DNA of 21,100 nt, from positions 9,568 to 30,667 of the forward strand of contig NCCR01000176.1 of NCBI GenBank assembly GCA_002279765.1, given 5' to 3'. Each line of letters opens with the position of its first letter. Position 1 is the stretch's first letter. The position numbers and the translations under genes are program-made. The stretch comes from Verrucomicrobia bacterium 12-59-8. Its GTDB lineage: Bacteria; Verrucomicrobiota; Verrucomicrobiae; Verrucomicrobiales; Verrucomicrobiaceae. The notes below the pieces were generated by a model, which saw only the letters and a program-made list of their open reading frames with translations, made no database searches and had not been told where the DNA came from. This document shows positions 1-7,640 of this stretch, piece by piece.

Positions 1-1113
1 GTAAAGGCAGACGGTTTTGGGTCTTCCATCTCGGTCAAACCCAAGGCCTCCTTTGATGCCTAGCTGCCCTACAGGCTTTCTTTCCTCTCCTTTATCGGTG
101 TAAAGTTCCTCCAGGTCTTCAGGGGGCAGCGGCAGATCCCGGGGCTGCCCGGCGGGTGGGGGACGCTGTGGGGCGGTGCTTTGCGCGGGTTTGGAGGTGG
201 GGGCTTGCGCTCCCGCCTTGCTGCTTTGTGAGATTGTTTGCGGTGCTTTGGGGCTTGATGGAGCCTGCCGTGTGTCGCGGGTGTCGGCCACATTCTGGAA
301 GAAGCCGCTGCGCTGATTTTCCTCATACTCGGGGCTGCTCCTGGGGTGATACACCAAGTCATGGTAATCAGCCTTGTCGGCCGGTTTTTGGAACATGCCC
401 GTGCCTTGACCTCGGAAGCTGGGAGGCAGGCGTTTTTCAAAGATGCGGCCTCGGGGCAGGGCGGGGCGGTTGTCTTGAGCGGGGGCTTCTCTGGTGGGAG
501 AGTCTGGGGCGGGAGAATTGAAGGAGTCGCGGAGGTCTTGCGGGGAGGGGGCGAAGCCGCTGCTGCGGGTGCTGGAGGTGCTGGAGGTGCTGGAGGTGCT
601 GGAGGTGCTGGAGGTGCTGGGGGCCGCGGGAGGCGCGGGAGGCGCGGGAGGCGCGGCATCGAAGCGGGAGCTGCGGACGGGGCGGTTCAGGCTGGAGCGG
701 CCCGCATCCTCGTCGTGATCCTGCGGGGGCAGGTCTTGGGCGGTGATGCGGGGCATGTACCAGGGCCTGTCGTCAGCGTGGTCTTGCGGGGCGGTGTCGT
801 CCTCGGGGTCGTGGTTAGAGTCTGCCTCTGGCGGAGGGGCATCATCCTGGGCCTCTGACATGGGCGATCCGGGGGTGGAGGGTGTGGCGGAGCGTGGAGG
901 GATCGGGGCGATCCCTCCACGTGGGCTGTCTGCTCGGAGCGGGCCGGTGGAAACCGCAGGATTGTCACGCACCGGCAGGTGGCTGAAGGCGCGCACGCCG
1001 CCGGCGCGGGGCATGGGCTGCATGAGGTCGTTGTCATCCTCCTCGTCTTCGAGGTGATCTGGGCGGCGGACGCGTGTTTCAGGAAGGTGGGAGGTGGAGA
1101 AGATGAAGGCCAT
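1..1113 (-). CDS. Effector 1: shared-leader modular protein, C-terminus cut by window edge
   Basis: The frame is open from ATG at 1113 to the left edge without a stop, giving 371 visible codons; the C-terminal domain continues outside. The N-terminus is the shared leader: MAFIFSTSHLPETRVRRP, an acidic run, then MQPMPRAGGVRAFSHLPVRD, RPWYMPRITAQDLPP, SPQDLRDSF, RGRIFEKRLPP, YHDLVYH and FFQNVADTR. Between the RPWYMP and RIFEKR blocks there is a low-complexity Ala/Pro then Ser/Thr stretch encoded by 9-bp tandem repeats. A Pro/Gln/Ser-rich linker leads into the start of a new domain (EDLEELYTDKG..., then GQLGIKGGLGFDRDGR) that I cannot identify. The start is chosen because three other leaders in the window begin at the same codon. 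I infer a secreted or injected effector; the leader would be the sorting signal and the missing C-terminus the activity. A candidate operator lies 42 bp upstream. Confidence 0.8.
   Translation of the reverse strand, partial: MAFIFSTSHLPETRVRRPDHLEDEEDDNDLMQPMPRAGGVRAFSHLPVRDNPAVSTGPLRADSPRGGIAPIPPRSATPSTPGSPMSEAQDDAPPPEADSNHDPEDDTAPQDHADDRPWYMPRITAQDLPPQDHDEDAGRSSLNRPVRSSRFDAAPPAPPAPPAAPSTSSTSSTSSTSSTSSTRSSGFAPSPQDLRDSFNSPAPDSPTREAPAQDNRPALPRGRIFEKRLPPSFRGQGTGMFQKPADKADYHDLVYHPRSSPEYEENQRSGFFQNVADTRDTRQAPSSPKAPQTISQSSKAGAQAPTSKPAQSTAPQRPPPAGQPRDLPLPPEDLEELYTDKGEERKPVGQLGIKGGLGFDRDGRPKTVCLY
568..655. repeat. 9-bp tandem repeats inside effector 1
   Basis: About six copies of the 9-mer ggtgctgga (568-620) are followed by three copies of gcgggaggc (about 625-655). 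On the coding strand they encode a Ser-Ser-Thr run and an Ala-Pro-Pro run. Because the unit is a multiple of three, length changes keep the frame. The matching place in effectors 3 and 4 lacks the expansion. Confidence 0.85.
898..1113 (-). repeat. Leader repeat, copy A (5' end of effector 1)
   Basis: This ~215-bp block encodes the first ~70 residues of effector 1. It is nearly identical at the DNA level to 5191-5403 (effector 2) and 13300-13512 (effector 4), including silent positions, which implies recent duplication or gene conversion. A shortened fourth copy is at 10935-11019. Confidence 0.85.
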
Positions 1114-1154
1114 GCCCAAAGTCCTGGGCCTGGATTTGGGGATGCAGGTGAAAA

Positions 1155-1171
1155 ATACCAATAAGTGGTAT
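1155..1171 (-). promoter_or_regulatory. 17-bp inverted repeat upstream of effector 1 (candidate operator)
   Basis: The sequence ATACCAATAAGTGGTAT has perfect 6-bp arms around a 5-bp centre and begins 42 bp upstream of the ATG. An inverted repeat of the same length sits at the same distance upstream of effector 3 (11061-11077), and the distal arm is kept at the same distance upstream of effector 4. Conserved spacing points to a transcription-factor site or a promoter-linked element. The regulator is unknown, and I do not see a convincing -35/-10 pair. Confidence 0.5.
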
Positions 1172-1272
1172 GAAGTGGTTTTAAAACCGTGTGGAATGCC
1201 GGTGGAGATGATATGATATGGCATGAAATGCAGGATGCCCGTCGTTTGGCCGCTGCTGGCGGGGGCGCAAAA

Positions 1273-3627
1273 TCAGCGGGCTTTTTCACCTGCTGTCAGC
1301 GCGGACCGCACAGCGCGCAGGGCGGTGGCGCAGTCGGGGGCGGGGTCTGTGGCAAGCTGGGTGGCGAGGGGGCGGAGGGCTTTGCGCAGGGGCTCGTCCA
1401 GCGGGTGGGATTTCAGATGGGTGGTGAGGATCTGGTGCGTGCGGCGGGCCATGGCGTGGCGCAGTGCGGGATGCGCGGCGCTGTGGGGCCAGAGGCGGGA
1501 GATGAGGCTGAGGATGTCCTGCGGGGATGTGTCTCCCAAAGGCGGATCGGTCTGGGTGTTGCCGAGCCAGCGTACGGCCTGGAGGTGCGCCGGGCTGCGG
1601 CCGAGCCAGAGGTGGAGGTAGAAGCGGAGCTCGGGATCGGGCTCGCCAGCATAGGTCATGGCGAGGAGTTCTGCGACCTGCGCGTCTGTGATGGGATGAA
1701 GGCCGGAGACGCCGAGCGTCCTGTAAATGGCGATGCGGAGGGCGAAGTCTGGCTCTGGCTGGTGCAGCAGGGCGACGAGGAGCTGCTGCATGTGCAGCGG
1801 GAGTTTGTCTCCCATTTGTGCCAGGGCATAGGCGGCGTCCCAGGGCGTCTGGCGCGTGCCTGCCTGATGCAGGATGACGCCGAGCAGCGCGGTCTGCGCC
1901 TCAGGGGGCATCTTTTCCCCGAGGTTTCCGAGGGCGGGCACGGCGTGCTCGATCGGGAACTCGTCCGGCATGCCGTCGGTGTTTGCGGCGGGGGCGGGTG
2001 GAGGCGCTGAATTCGCTGCGGCGGCGGGAGGTGCGACGGCGGCGGGAGATGCTGCGCTGGAACCAAAAGGATCTTCGGCAGGTGGAGGTGGCGCTGCTGG
2101 GGAAGGCGTGGGGCTGGGCCCAAAAGGGTCTTTGCCAGGAGTCGGTGCGACAACGGGCTGAGAAGGATCTGGGGCGGAGGAACGGGCCCTGCCGACGACG
2201 CTGTTCCTTTCGACAATGCCCACCAGCACCGGCCCTGCTTCCGGCGGCATGTGCGGGCCGAGCTGCTCCATGGCCAGCAGGGCGCTGAAGCGCAGGCTGT
2301 GTTTCAGTTCCTTGTTTTGCAGCAGCAGGAGCAGCGCCTGCTTTGCCTCCGGGCTTGCGGCTGCACCCAGGTGCCCGAGTGTCTCTGCGGCGAGGCTCCG
2401 CGCCTGGAGGCTGGCTTTTTCATCCTGCACGCAGGCCAGCAGCACGCGCTGCACCTCCGGCGGCAGCTCGCCGCGCTCTGCGAGCGGCTGAAAGAAATAC
2501 CCGGCGATGCTCTCCCGCGTGGCATCGCTGGCGGCAGCGCTCTGGAATTCGGCCAGGAGTGCATGGAGCACTGCGGGGCTGGCATGCGCGCCTGCTTTTG
2601 CGAGGATGCGCAGTTCAGCGCCGGGGAGGTCTGTTTCCGGCGTGGCTCCGAATTCTTCCGGCTGCGGTGGCTGCGGGGGGTGCGCGGCTTTGAGAAAGCG
2701 GTCCAGCAGCGCCTGCTGAAAATCCGGGGGCAGGCCCAGCGCCTCCGCCACCTGCTGGTGAAACAGGGCGTGGTATTTCCTGGCATCCGCGTCAGCCTTT
2801 GCAGGCGGCGGCCCGGCATACGCGGCCTGCAGCGCCTGCCGCACCTCCGGCGGCATCTGCGGCCCGAGGCGGCCCAGGGCCTCTGCAGCGGTGCTGCGCA
2901 GAGTGATGTCTGCGCGGGCGTCCCGCAGCAGGCCCAGCATGAGATCCCGCACCTGCGGCGGCATGTGCGGCCCCAGATGTGCCAGGGCCTTCGCGGCATA
3001 GATGCCTGCGCTTGCGGCTGTCTGCGGGTCTTTCATCAGGGCCAGCAGCGCCTCCAGTGTGGCGGGCGCCATGGCCGCGCCAGTCTGGCCCAGTGCCTGG
3101 CAGATCTGCAGATGGAGCTCATAGTCCAGGGGGGCTTCGTTGAGGGCGGCCGCCAGCTCCAGCTGCACTTCGGGGATCATGCCAGCGCCCAGTGGCAGCA
3201 GTCCCCGGGTGGCGGCCTGCCGCACCTGGGTGTCCGCGTCTTGGGGCTTGCGCAGGCTGGCGAGCGCGCGCTGCACCTCCGCCGGCATCTGCGCGCTGAG
3301 TTGTCCGGCCTCCTCCGCCGCCAGCGCCTTCACTTCCAAATTCTCGTGCCCCAGCCACTTCAGCCACTGCTCGGTGGAGAAGTGAAGCTGCGCCACCCAC
3401 TTTTTGCGCAGGCAGTAGTCCAGCGCGTGATACTGCACCACAAAGTCAGGATCTGTCAGCGCCGCCTCGATGCCTGCCTGCTGCCATGTGGCAGGCTGCC
3501 TTTCCGGTGGCATGCGCGGCATGGGTTCAGATGCCAGGGCTGTGAGGTGCATGCAGGCCAGCGAGGCCAGTGCGATGAAGCCGCCGCGCAGTGCTGCGCG
3601 CGCCTGAGGGGTGGTGTGGTGGCCCAT
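1273..3627 (-). CDS. Secreted HEAT-repeat protein, candidate partner of effector 2
   Basis: A protein of about 784 residues. I place the start at ATG 3627 because it begins an ordinary signal peptide: arginines, then a hydrophobic stretch (GGFIALASLACMHL) with likely cleavage after ALA. An upstream TTG at 3663 is possible; neither start has a clear ribosome site. After the signal come helical HEAT-like units with the recurring pattern MPPEV..AL...RS.AAEALG.LGP, found on both sides of a central Pro/Ala-rich linker that holds two DPFG motifs. HEAT solenoids bind proteins and have no catalytic residues. The gene begins about 180 bp after effector 2 ends, in the same direction, so it may be the immunity protein or chaperone of effector 2, acting outside the cytoplasm. 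That role is inferred from position only. A structural or scaffold function unrelated to effector 2 is possible. Stop is TGA. Confidence 0.85.
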   Translation of the reverse strand: MGHHTTPQARAALRGGFIALASLACMHLTALASEPMPRMPPERQPATWQQAGIEAALTDPDFVVQYHALDYCLRKKWVAQLHFSTEQWLKWLGHENLEVKALAAEEAGQLSAQMPAEVQRALASLRKPQDADTQVRQAATRGLLPLGAGMIPEVQLELAAALNEAPLDYELHLQICQALGQTGAAMAPATLEALLALMKDPQTAASAGIYAAKALAHLGPHMPPQVRDLMLGLLRDARADITLRSTAAEALGRLGPQMPPEVRQALQAAYAGPPPAKADADARKYHALFHQQVAEALGLPPDFQQALLDRFLKAAHPPQPPQPEEFGATPETDLPGAELRILAKAGAHASPAVLHALLAEFQSAAASDATRESIAGYFFQPLAERGELPPEVQRVLLACVQDEKASLQARSLAAETLGHLGAAASPEAKQALLLLLQNKELKHSLRFSALLAMEQLGPHMPPEAGPVLVGIVERNSVVGRARSSAPDPSQPVVAPTPGKDPFGPSPTPSPAAPPPPAEDPFGSSAASPAAVAPPAAAANSAPPPAPAANTDGMPDEFPIEHAVPALGNLGEKMPPEAQTALLGVILHQAGTRQTPWDAAYALAQMGDKLPLHMQQLLVALLHQPEPDFALRIAIYRTLGVSGLHPITDAQVAELLAMTYAGEPDPELRFYLHLWLGRSPAHLQAVRWLGNTQTDPPLGDTSPQDILSLISRLWPHSAAHPALRHAMARRTHQILTTHLKSHPLDEPLRKALRPLATQLATDPAPDCATALRAVRSALTAGEKAR

Positions 3628-3807
3628 GCTGCTGGATGCTGATAAGGCGCGGATGGTTTGCAATCTCTAACTGGCCCGCCCGGCAAAATGGGGTGGCCAC
3701 AGGGTGCGCTGCCATTGGCGGAGGGACAGCCGCTGGCAAAAAGCATTTCAGACCCATGGTTGGGGGCGGTGGCTGGCAGAAGCTCCAGCCACCGGAGATG
3801 TGGCTGC

Positions 3808-5403
3808 TCACCAGCCGTTGGGAATGACTTTCTTTCTCGCGTTATCCAGGTGCTCCCGCGTGACGCCATGCCCCAGCGACTTCAGCACGGGGCCGTAATC
3901 GTAGTCCCCATATTTGGTGCCTTTGGGGATGATCAATCCATTGTTCATGTGCTTGGAGTCTTCTTTCTTCTTTTGCTCCATCCAAAACATTTCGGCAATC
4001 TCATCCGGGGACAGGGTGGAATTGTCGCCGATCCTGGCCCCGATCTCGGCTGCCGTGTGCTCGGCATTGACGACGTGTCCCCCGCGCATGGCTTCATTTT
4101 CTTTGAATTCCTGACCTTGATCGCTCTTGTTTTGCAAAGGCAGGACTTGATGCAGCGCATCTCTTCCCGCTTGGACGGCCTTGTCGATCGTCTCCTTCTT
4201 TTTCGGGTCTTCTCCTTTTTTGGCCAGCTCTTTGAGTGTGTTGTAATACACCGCCTGCTGGATGGCATGGGCAAGCTCGTGGGACATGGTGGCGCCTGTC
4301 ATGTCGCGCGTATTCACGCTGATGACGATGGTGCCGTCCGCTTGCAGGGTGGTGTTTGCCTGGCCTGCAATCTTCGGCACGATTTTGATCTTGTTGGGCA
4401 GCCCCTTGACGGCATTGAGCAGGGCCGCAGATGAGGGCGAGTCTTTCAGCTCCCGCTCCATGGCTGAGCGGACCGTCGCTGCGAAGGGTGTATTTTTGTC
4501 ATCATCCACGGTCATGTTTGACCGTCCGTTTTGAGGTCCGGTGGTCGAAGGGGATGGCGGGCTTCCTTGGGCTGGGGGTGCCGGGGTGGGATTTGGTTTC
4601 TGCTGTGGCGGCGGTGTCTTCGTGTCGCTCTTGCCGCCTGTGTCTGGCTTGGGTGTGTCTTTCTTGGGCGGAGGGGGTGCCAGAGGATCCTTCTTGCCTG
4701 AAGCATCGGGTTGGATGAGCGGGATCTGGGTCTTGCCGGGTGGCTGGCCTGCGGCAGCGAGGGGCTGGAATGGCGAAGGTGAGGTTGGCCCGCCTTGAGT
4801 GCGATCAACAAGATCGTGGAGCTCAGCCTTGCCTGTCAAGTCTTGAGGCTGGCCGGTCGTGGCGATTTGGAAGCCGGGCGTCAGGCGTCTTTCAAAGAGG
4901 CGGCCATAGGGCAGGGAAGGCCCGTTGCCTTGAGCGGGGGCCTGTTCGGTGGAGGAGTCTTGGGCGGGGTTTCCCCATGCTTTGGGGCTGGGACGATTCA
5001 TGCTGGAGCCGGGTGCATCTTCACCCGGGTGCGGCGCGGGAAGATCCTTGGCGGAAATGCGTGGCATATACCATGGACGGCTGTCTTCTGGTTCGTGAGG
5101 GCCGGTGTCTGCTTCTGTCCCGGGCGGAGGTGAATCATCCTGATCCTCCGGCTTGGAAAGTGCGGCGCTGGTGGATGAGGCGGGGAGTGGAGGGATCGGG
5201 ACGATCCCTCTCCGGGGGCTGTCTGCTCGGAACGGGCCGGTGGAAGGCGCAGGATTGTCACGCACCGGCAGGTGGCTGAAGGCGCGGACACCGCCGGCGC
5301 GGGGCATGGGCTGCATGGTGTCGTCGTTCTCCTCGTCTTCGAGGTGATCTGGGCGGCGGACACGGGTTTCAGGAAGGTGGGAGGTGGAGAAGATGAAGGC
5401 CAT
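3808..5403 (-). CDS. Effector 2: shared leader plus HELAH zinc metallopeptidase domain
   Basis: 531 residues, intact. The leader (1-200) carries MAFIFSTSHLPETRVRRP, MQPMPRAGGVRAFSHLPVRD (30-49), RPWYMPRISAKDLP (109-122), GRLFERRLTPGF (167-178) and LHDLVDR (195-201). A Pro/Lys/Gln-rich linker (about 205-295) follows. The C-terminal domain (about 300-531) has the zinc-binding HELAH at 375-379 and a downstream AEHTAAE (447-453) that could supply the third ligand, as in gluzincins. The MSHELAHAIQQ context resembles both DUF4157-type peptidases linked to contractile injection systems and peptidase M91 (NleD-type) effectors; I cannot choose between them. The predicted activity is cleavage of a target protein after delivery. 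The gene lacks the inverted repeat found before effectors 1 and 3, and its 5' end overlaps the end of the four-repeat gene, so it may depend on upstream transcription. Stop is TGA. Confidence 0.88.
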   Translation of the reverse strand: MAFIFSTSHLPETRVRRPDHLEDEENDDTMQPMPRAGGVRAFSHLPVRDNPAPSTGPFRADSPRRGIVPIPPLPASSTSAALSKPEDQDDSPPPGTEADTGPHEPEDSRPWYMPRISAKDLPAPHPGEDAPGSSMNRPSPKAWGNPAQDSSTEQAPAQGNGPSLPYGRLFERRLTPGFQIATTGQPQDLTGKAELHDLVDRTQGGPTSPSPFQPLAAAGQPPGKTQIPLIQPDASGKKDPLAPPPPKKDTPKPDTGGKSDTKTPPPQQKPNPTPAPPAQGSPPSPSTTGPQNGRSNMTVDDDKNTPFAATVRSAMERELKDSPSSAALLNAVKGLPNKIKIVPKIAGQANTTLQADGTIVISVNTRDMTGATMSHELAHAIQQAVYYNTLKELAKKGEDPKKKETIDKAVQAGRDALHQVLPLQNKSDQGQEFKENEAMRGGHVVNAEHTAAEIGARIGDNSTLSPDEIAEMFWMEQKKKEDSKHMNNGLIIPKGTKYGDYDYGPVLKSLGHGVTREHLDNARKKVIPNGW

Positions 5404-6743
5404 GGTAAAAGTCTTGGGCCTGGATTTTTTTTCACTCCGCCGCCGTTTCCCGGCGGTTTGGAGTTTCCGTAGATTTCGGGGAGCGCCAGGTGCGCTGTCT
5501 GGGTGAGGAGCGTGGTGTTGACTCTTCCGCCCGGGCCGGAGCTGGTGGTGAAGAGGTCATGCGTGGATTCAAAGAGGAGCAGGTCGCCGGAGAGCAGTGT
5601 CAGGTGGCCCAGTTCTTTTCCCTGCGCGTCAGTCCAGAAAAAATGCAGGCTGGAATTGAAGATATGGCCGGCGTCATTGCTGTCGGTGATGCCGAGGTAG
5701 TCAGGCTTCTCCGTGAGGAAGCTCTCCTTGAGCGCCAGCAGCGCGGGGGCGTCTGCTGCGGTGAAGTCCACATCGTGGGTGGTGTCGGTCTCCACGTCCG
5801 TGTAGTAGCCTTTCATCCGGCATGCGGCGGCTTTGGCAAAGAGACCCTGCACCAGATCCTGGTAGTGGGGCGGCACCGGCTTTTTAAAGTAGCTCGGCAG
5901 TGCCAGGCGGGCCGCCCGTGTGAGGAGGGTGATGTTGCGCTGGCTGCTGTAGTCGTTGGTGGTGCAGAAGACCTCATGCGTGGGCTCAAACTCCAGCCTG
6001 TCTTCATTGAGCAAGGAGACGCTGCCCAATTCCTTGCCTTGCGCATCCTTCCAGGTGAAGTGCAGGCGGGAGGGATGAGTGATATGGATGGGATCCCCGT
6101 TGGTGCGCTCCTTATAGCTGGGTTTCTCAAAGAGAAAGATCTCCTTCAGCGCCAGCAACGCGGGGGCGTCTGAGGCTGTGAAGTCCACATCATAGGGGAG
6201 GATGTTGCCTATGGCATAGCTGCCCTGGATGCTGCAGGAGGCGGCCTCGGAGAAGAGATCCTGAATCATGGCCTGGTAGTCTGGCTGCGGCGGTGGCTTG
6301 CGCCACCCGGGATCGACCAGACGGGTGATTCCCAGCCACAGGGTGAGGTCGGAGCCATCGAGCCCGGTTGCATTGGTGGTGAAAAAATGGCGACCATTGA
6401 GACCGATGAAATCTCTGTCCACAAGCTCCGCATAAGCCAGCGGAGCACCCTGCGCATCCAACCAGGTGAACTTGTAATGGCTGTTCCCGTTGGAAGAACT
6501 CGTGGCGGCATCGGTCGCTTTGTCAGGGTCGATCTCTTTGTCAGAGTCGCTGGCATAGCGGAAAAGGGCCTTGTCATGCAGGAAGATCCGCTTCAGCTCC
6601 TGAAGAGCTGGCAGATCCGGCGTGGTGTAGTCGATCTTGCGCTCCCCTTCTGATCCTGAATGATCGTGGCCTGTGATTTTGCATGAGGCTGCCTTGGCGA
6701 AGAAACTGCTGACGATGCGGCGGTAGTTCGGCGTGTCGGCAGG
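4998..6743 (-). CDS. Four-repeat protein, C-terminal part (repeats 2-4, after frameshift)
   Basis: This frame continues the protein begun at 7233 after a shift in a G8 tract (6742-6749). It is open from 6755, and its first possible start codon is a TTG at 6461, so it is unlikely to be a gene of its own. It encodes three ~150-residue repeats with the pattern P.YQ.L...LF.KAA.C.I.GY, then DVDFTA.DAPALLALKE.F..EKP, then HFTW.DAQGKELG..LL..D, and last N.TLLT..A.LALP. The real repeats end near 5470. The remaining ~150 codons run into the effector 2 leader in another frame, look like shadow sequence, and end at TGA 4998. The original stop was probably removed when effector 2 DNA was joined here. Function is unknown; see the N-terminal part for the possible role. 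Confidence 0.65.
   Translation of the reverse strand, partial: PADTPNYRRIVSSFFAKAASCKITGHDHSGSEGERKIDYTTPDLPALQELKRIFLHDKALFRYASDSDKEIDPDKATDAATSSSNGNSHYKFTWLDAQGAPLAYAELVDRDFIGLNGRHFFTTNATGLDGSDLTLWLGITRLVDPGWRKPPPQPDYQAMIQDLFSEAASCSIQGSYAIGNILPYDVDFTASDAPALLALKEIFLFEKPSYKERTNGDPIHITHPSRLHFTWKDAQGKELGSVSLLNEDRLEFEPTHEVFCTTNDYSSQRNITLLTRAARLALPSYFKKPVPPHYQDLVQGLFAKAAACRMKGYYTDVETDTTHDVDFTAADAPALLALKESFLTEKPDYLGITDSNDAGHIFNSSLHFFWTDAQGKELGHLTLLSGDLLLFESTHDLFTTSSGPGGRVNTTLLTQTAHLALPEIYGNSKPPGNGGGVKKNPGPRLLPWPSSSPPPTFLKPVSAAQITSKTRRTTTPCSPCPAPAVSAPSATCRCVTILRLPPARSEQTAPGEGSSRSLHSPPHPPAPHFPSRRIRMIHLRPGQKQTPALTNQKTAVHGICHAFPPRIFPRRTRVKMHPAPA
5191..5403 (-). repeat. Leader repeat, copy B (5' end of effector 2)
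   Basis: Nearly identical DNA to copies A and D. The similarity continues about 25 bp upstream of the ATG (as far as cctggatt) and then stops abruptly at a T8 run, where the four-repeat gene begins. This marks a recombination boundary. Confidence 0.8.
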
Positions 6744-7233
6744 GGGGGGCGATGGTCAGTGGATTGGCAAAATTGGCCGCCTCCCTGAGGAGCGCGAGAT
6801 TTTTCTTCCCGGGCGTGGGGCTGAGGGAGAAGAGCAGGCTGCCATTGATGAGCAGCCTGTCTCCCTCCAGCAACGCGGCGCTGCCCAGCTCTTTTTGCTC
6901 GGCGTCCACCCAGGTGAAGTTCAGCCTGCTGGAGAAATACTCGCCCAGGTGCGGAGGAACGTCTCTGCCGAGATAGCGCGGCTTCTCCGTGCTAAACATG
7001 TCTTTCAGCTTCTGCCGGGACGGCGCTTTCGTCGTGATGCGGTCGATGTCGTAGTCGATGCCATCCACCACGTAGCCGGTGATCTTGACGACGTCGGCCT
7101 TTTCAAACAGGGCATCGACCAAAGTCTGGTAGTCCGGCGCAGGCGCCTCATCCGCCGCGCGTGTGGCTGCGGCGGGCACGAGCAGCAGGACCATGAGCCA
7201 TGCGAAGAGAGAGGGGCGAAGGGCGTGCTTCAT
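6574..7233 (-). CDS. Four-repeat secreted protein, N-terminal part (frameshifted)
   Basis: ATG 7233 starts a signal peptide (MKHALRPSLFAWLMVLLLVP, likely cut after ATRA), followed by the first of four repeats: PDYQTLVDALFEKADVVKIT, KLKDMFSTEKPRYLG, LNFTWVDAEQKELGSAAL and LALLREAANFA. After TIAPP the frame is lost in a run of eight C on the coding strand (plus-strand G8, 6742-6749); the remaining codons to 6574 are noise. Deleting one base of the run joins it cleanly to the next repeat in the 4998-6743 frame. The full protein would have had about 600 residues of genuine repeat sequence and be exported. The repeat looks related to the single-domain lipoprotein at 11403-12029, and a relic of an M91-type effector lies just upstream. 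I infer an immunity or target-binding protein that has outlived its effector. No catalytic motif is visible. Confidence 0.72.
   Translation of the reverse strand: MKHALRPSLFAWLMVLLLVPAAATRAADEAPAPDYQTLVDALFEKADVVKITGYVVDGIDYDIDRITTKAPSRQKLKDMFSTEKPRYLGRDVPPHLGEYFSSRLNFTWVDAEQKELGSAALLEGDRLLINGSLLFSLSPTPGKKNLALLREAANFANPLTIAPPCRHAELPPHRQQFLRQGSLMQNHRPRSFRIRRGAQDRLHHAGSASSSGAEADLPA
6742..6749. repeat. G8 homopolymer at the frameshift in the four-repeat gene
   Basis: The plus strand has eight G in a row exactly where the repeat protein changes frame. Seven G would restore a single reading frame. It is either a slippage site (mutation or phase variation) or a sequencing error. Confidence 0.85.
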
Positions 7234-7640
7234 GGTCGGTGCAGCGCGTGGCGCGCGGATCATCTAAAATGAGGCGGCACAGGGCGCGAGTCAATGTGGA
7301 GGTGCTGAGGGAGAGGTCTGGGATCAGACTGCCTCAATGCCGCAATATTTGTCAGGAATTTGCATAATGACCTCGTTTACGGCGCTGGCCCCGTGCGCCG
7401 GGTTTGATTTTTATGCCCATGTAGCTGTCATTCACGGGGGCATTGAACTGGACGTTTTAGCAGCGTGCGCGGTGCGGGCTCGCGGGGTGTGGTGAGGTGC
7501 TCCGGGAGGCTGTGAAACGGAGGGGATTACGGGCGCGAATTTTGGCCATAGCCCTTATAATAGCAGGGGTAAACACGTCGAAAGAGGGGCTTAAGTAAGT
7601 GCCATTCCATCCTGACCCCATTTTTATGGTGTGGCGGCCC
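7234..7640. other. 407-bp gap with effector relic, otherwise no gene
   Basis: Between the secreted HEAT-like gene and the four-repeat gene there is no open frame with convincing codon use on either strand. It contains the short M91-effector relic listed separately and should contain the promoter of the four-repeat gene, but no clear -35/-10 pair was found. Confidence 0.5.
7385..7456 (-). pseudogene. Relic of an M91-type effector
   Basis: On the minus strand this stretch encodes VNDSYMGIKIKPGARGQ, matching KDSYMGISIKPGAQGQ in the peptidase domain of effector 3 (residues 283-298). The matching DNA is also clearly similar (gggtttgat, then cccatgtagctgtc). A stop codon precedes it (plus-strand tta at 7457-7459) and a frame break follows, so it is a dead fragment of a paralogue, not a working gene. 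It lies immediately upstream of the four-repeat gene in the direction of transcription. Confidence 0.6.

Noticed and set aside
69..659. Pro/Ala-rich minus-strand frame
   Set aside because: A frame-shadow of effector 1 created by the 9-bp repeats; effector 1 is open through the whole region.
687..1289. 200-codon minus-strand frame starting upstream of effector 1
   Set aside because: It overlaps the effector 1 leader in another frame; the same shadow composition appears over every leader copy.
1189..2010. 273-codon open frame on the plus strand
   Set aside because: Antisense to the C-terminal part of the HEAT-repeat gene; Gly/Val/Glu-rich with no recognisable domain.
2251..3642. 463-codon open frame on the plus strand
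   Set aside because: It lies antisense to the HEAT-repeat gene; GC-rich codon bias opens the opposite strand, and the translation is Gln/Arg/His-rich without motifs.
5425..5464. Strong hairpin (ACTCCGCCGCCG / CGGCGGTTTGGAGT) next to a T8 run as a terminator
   Set aside because: In the direction of transcription the hairpin is followed by A8, not T8, and it lies within coding sequence.
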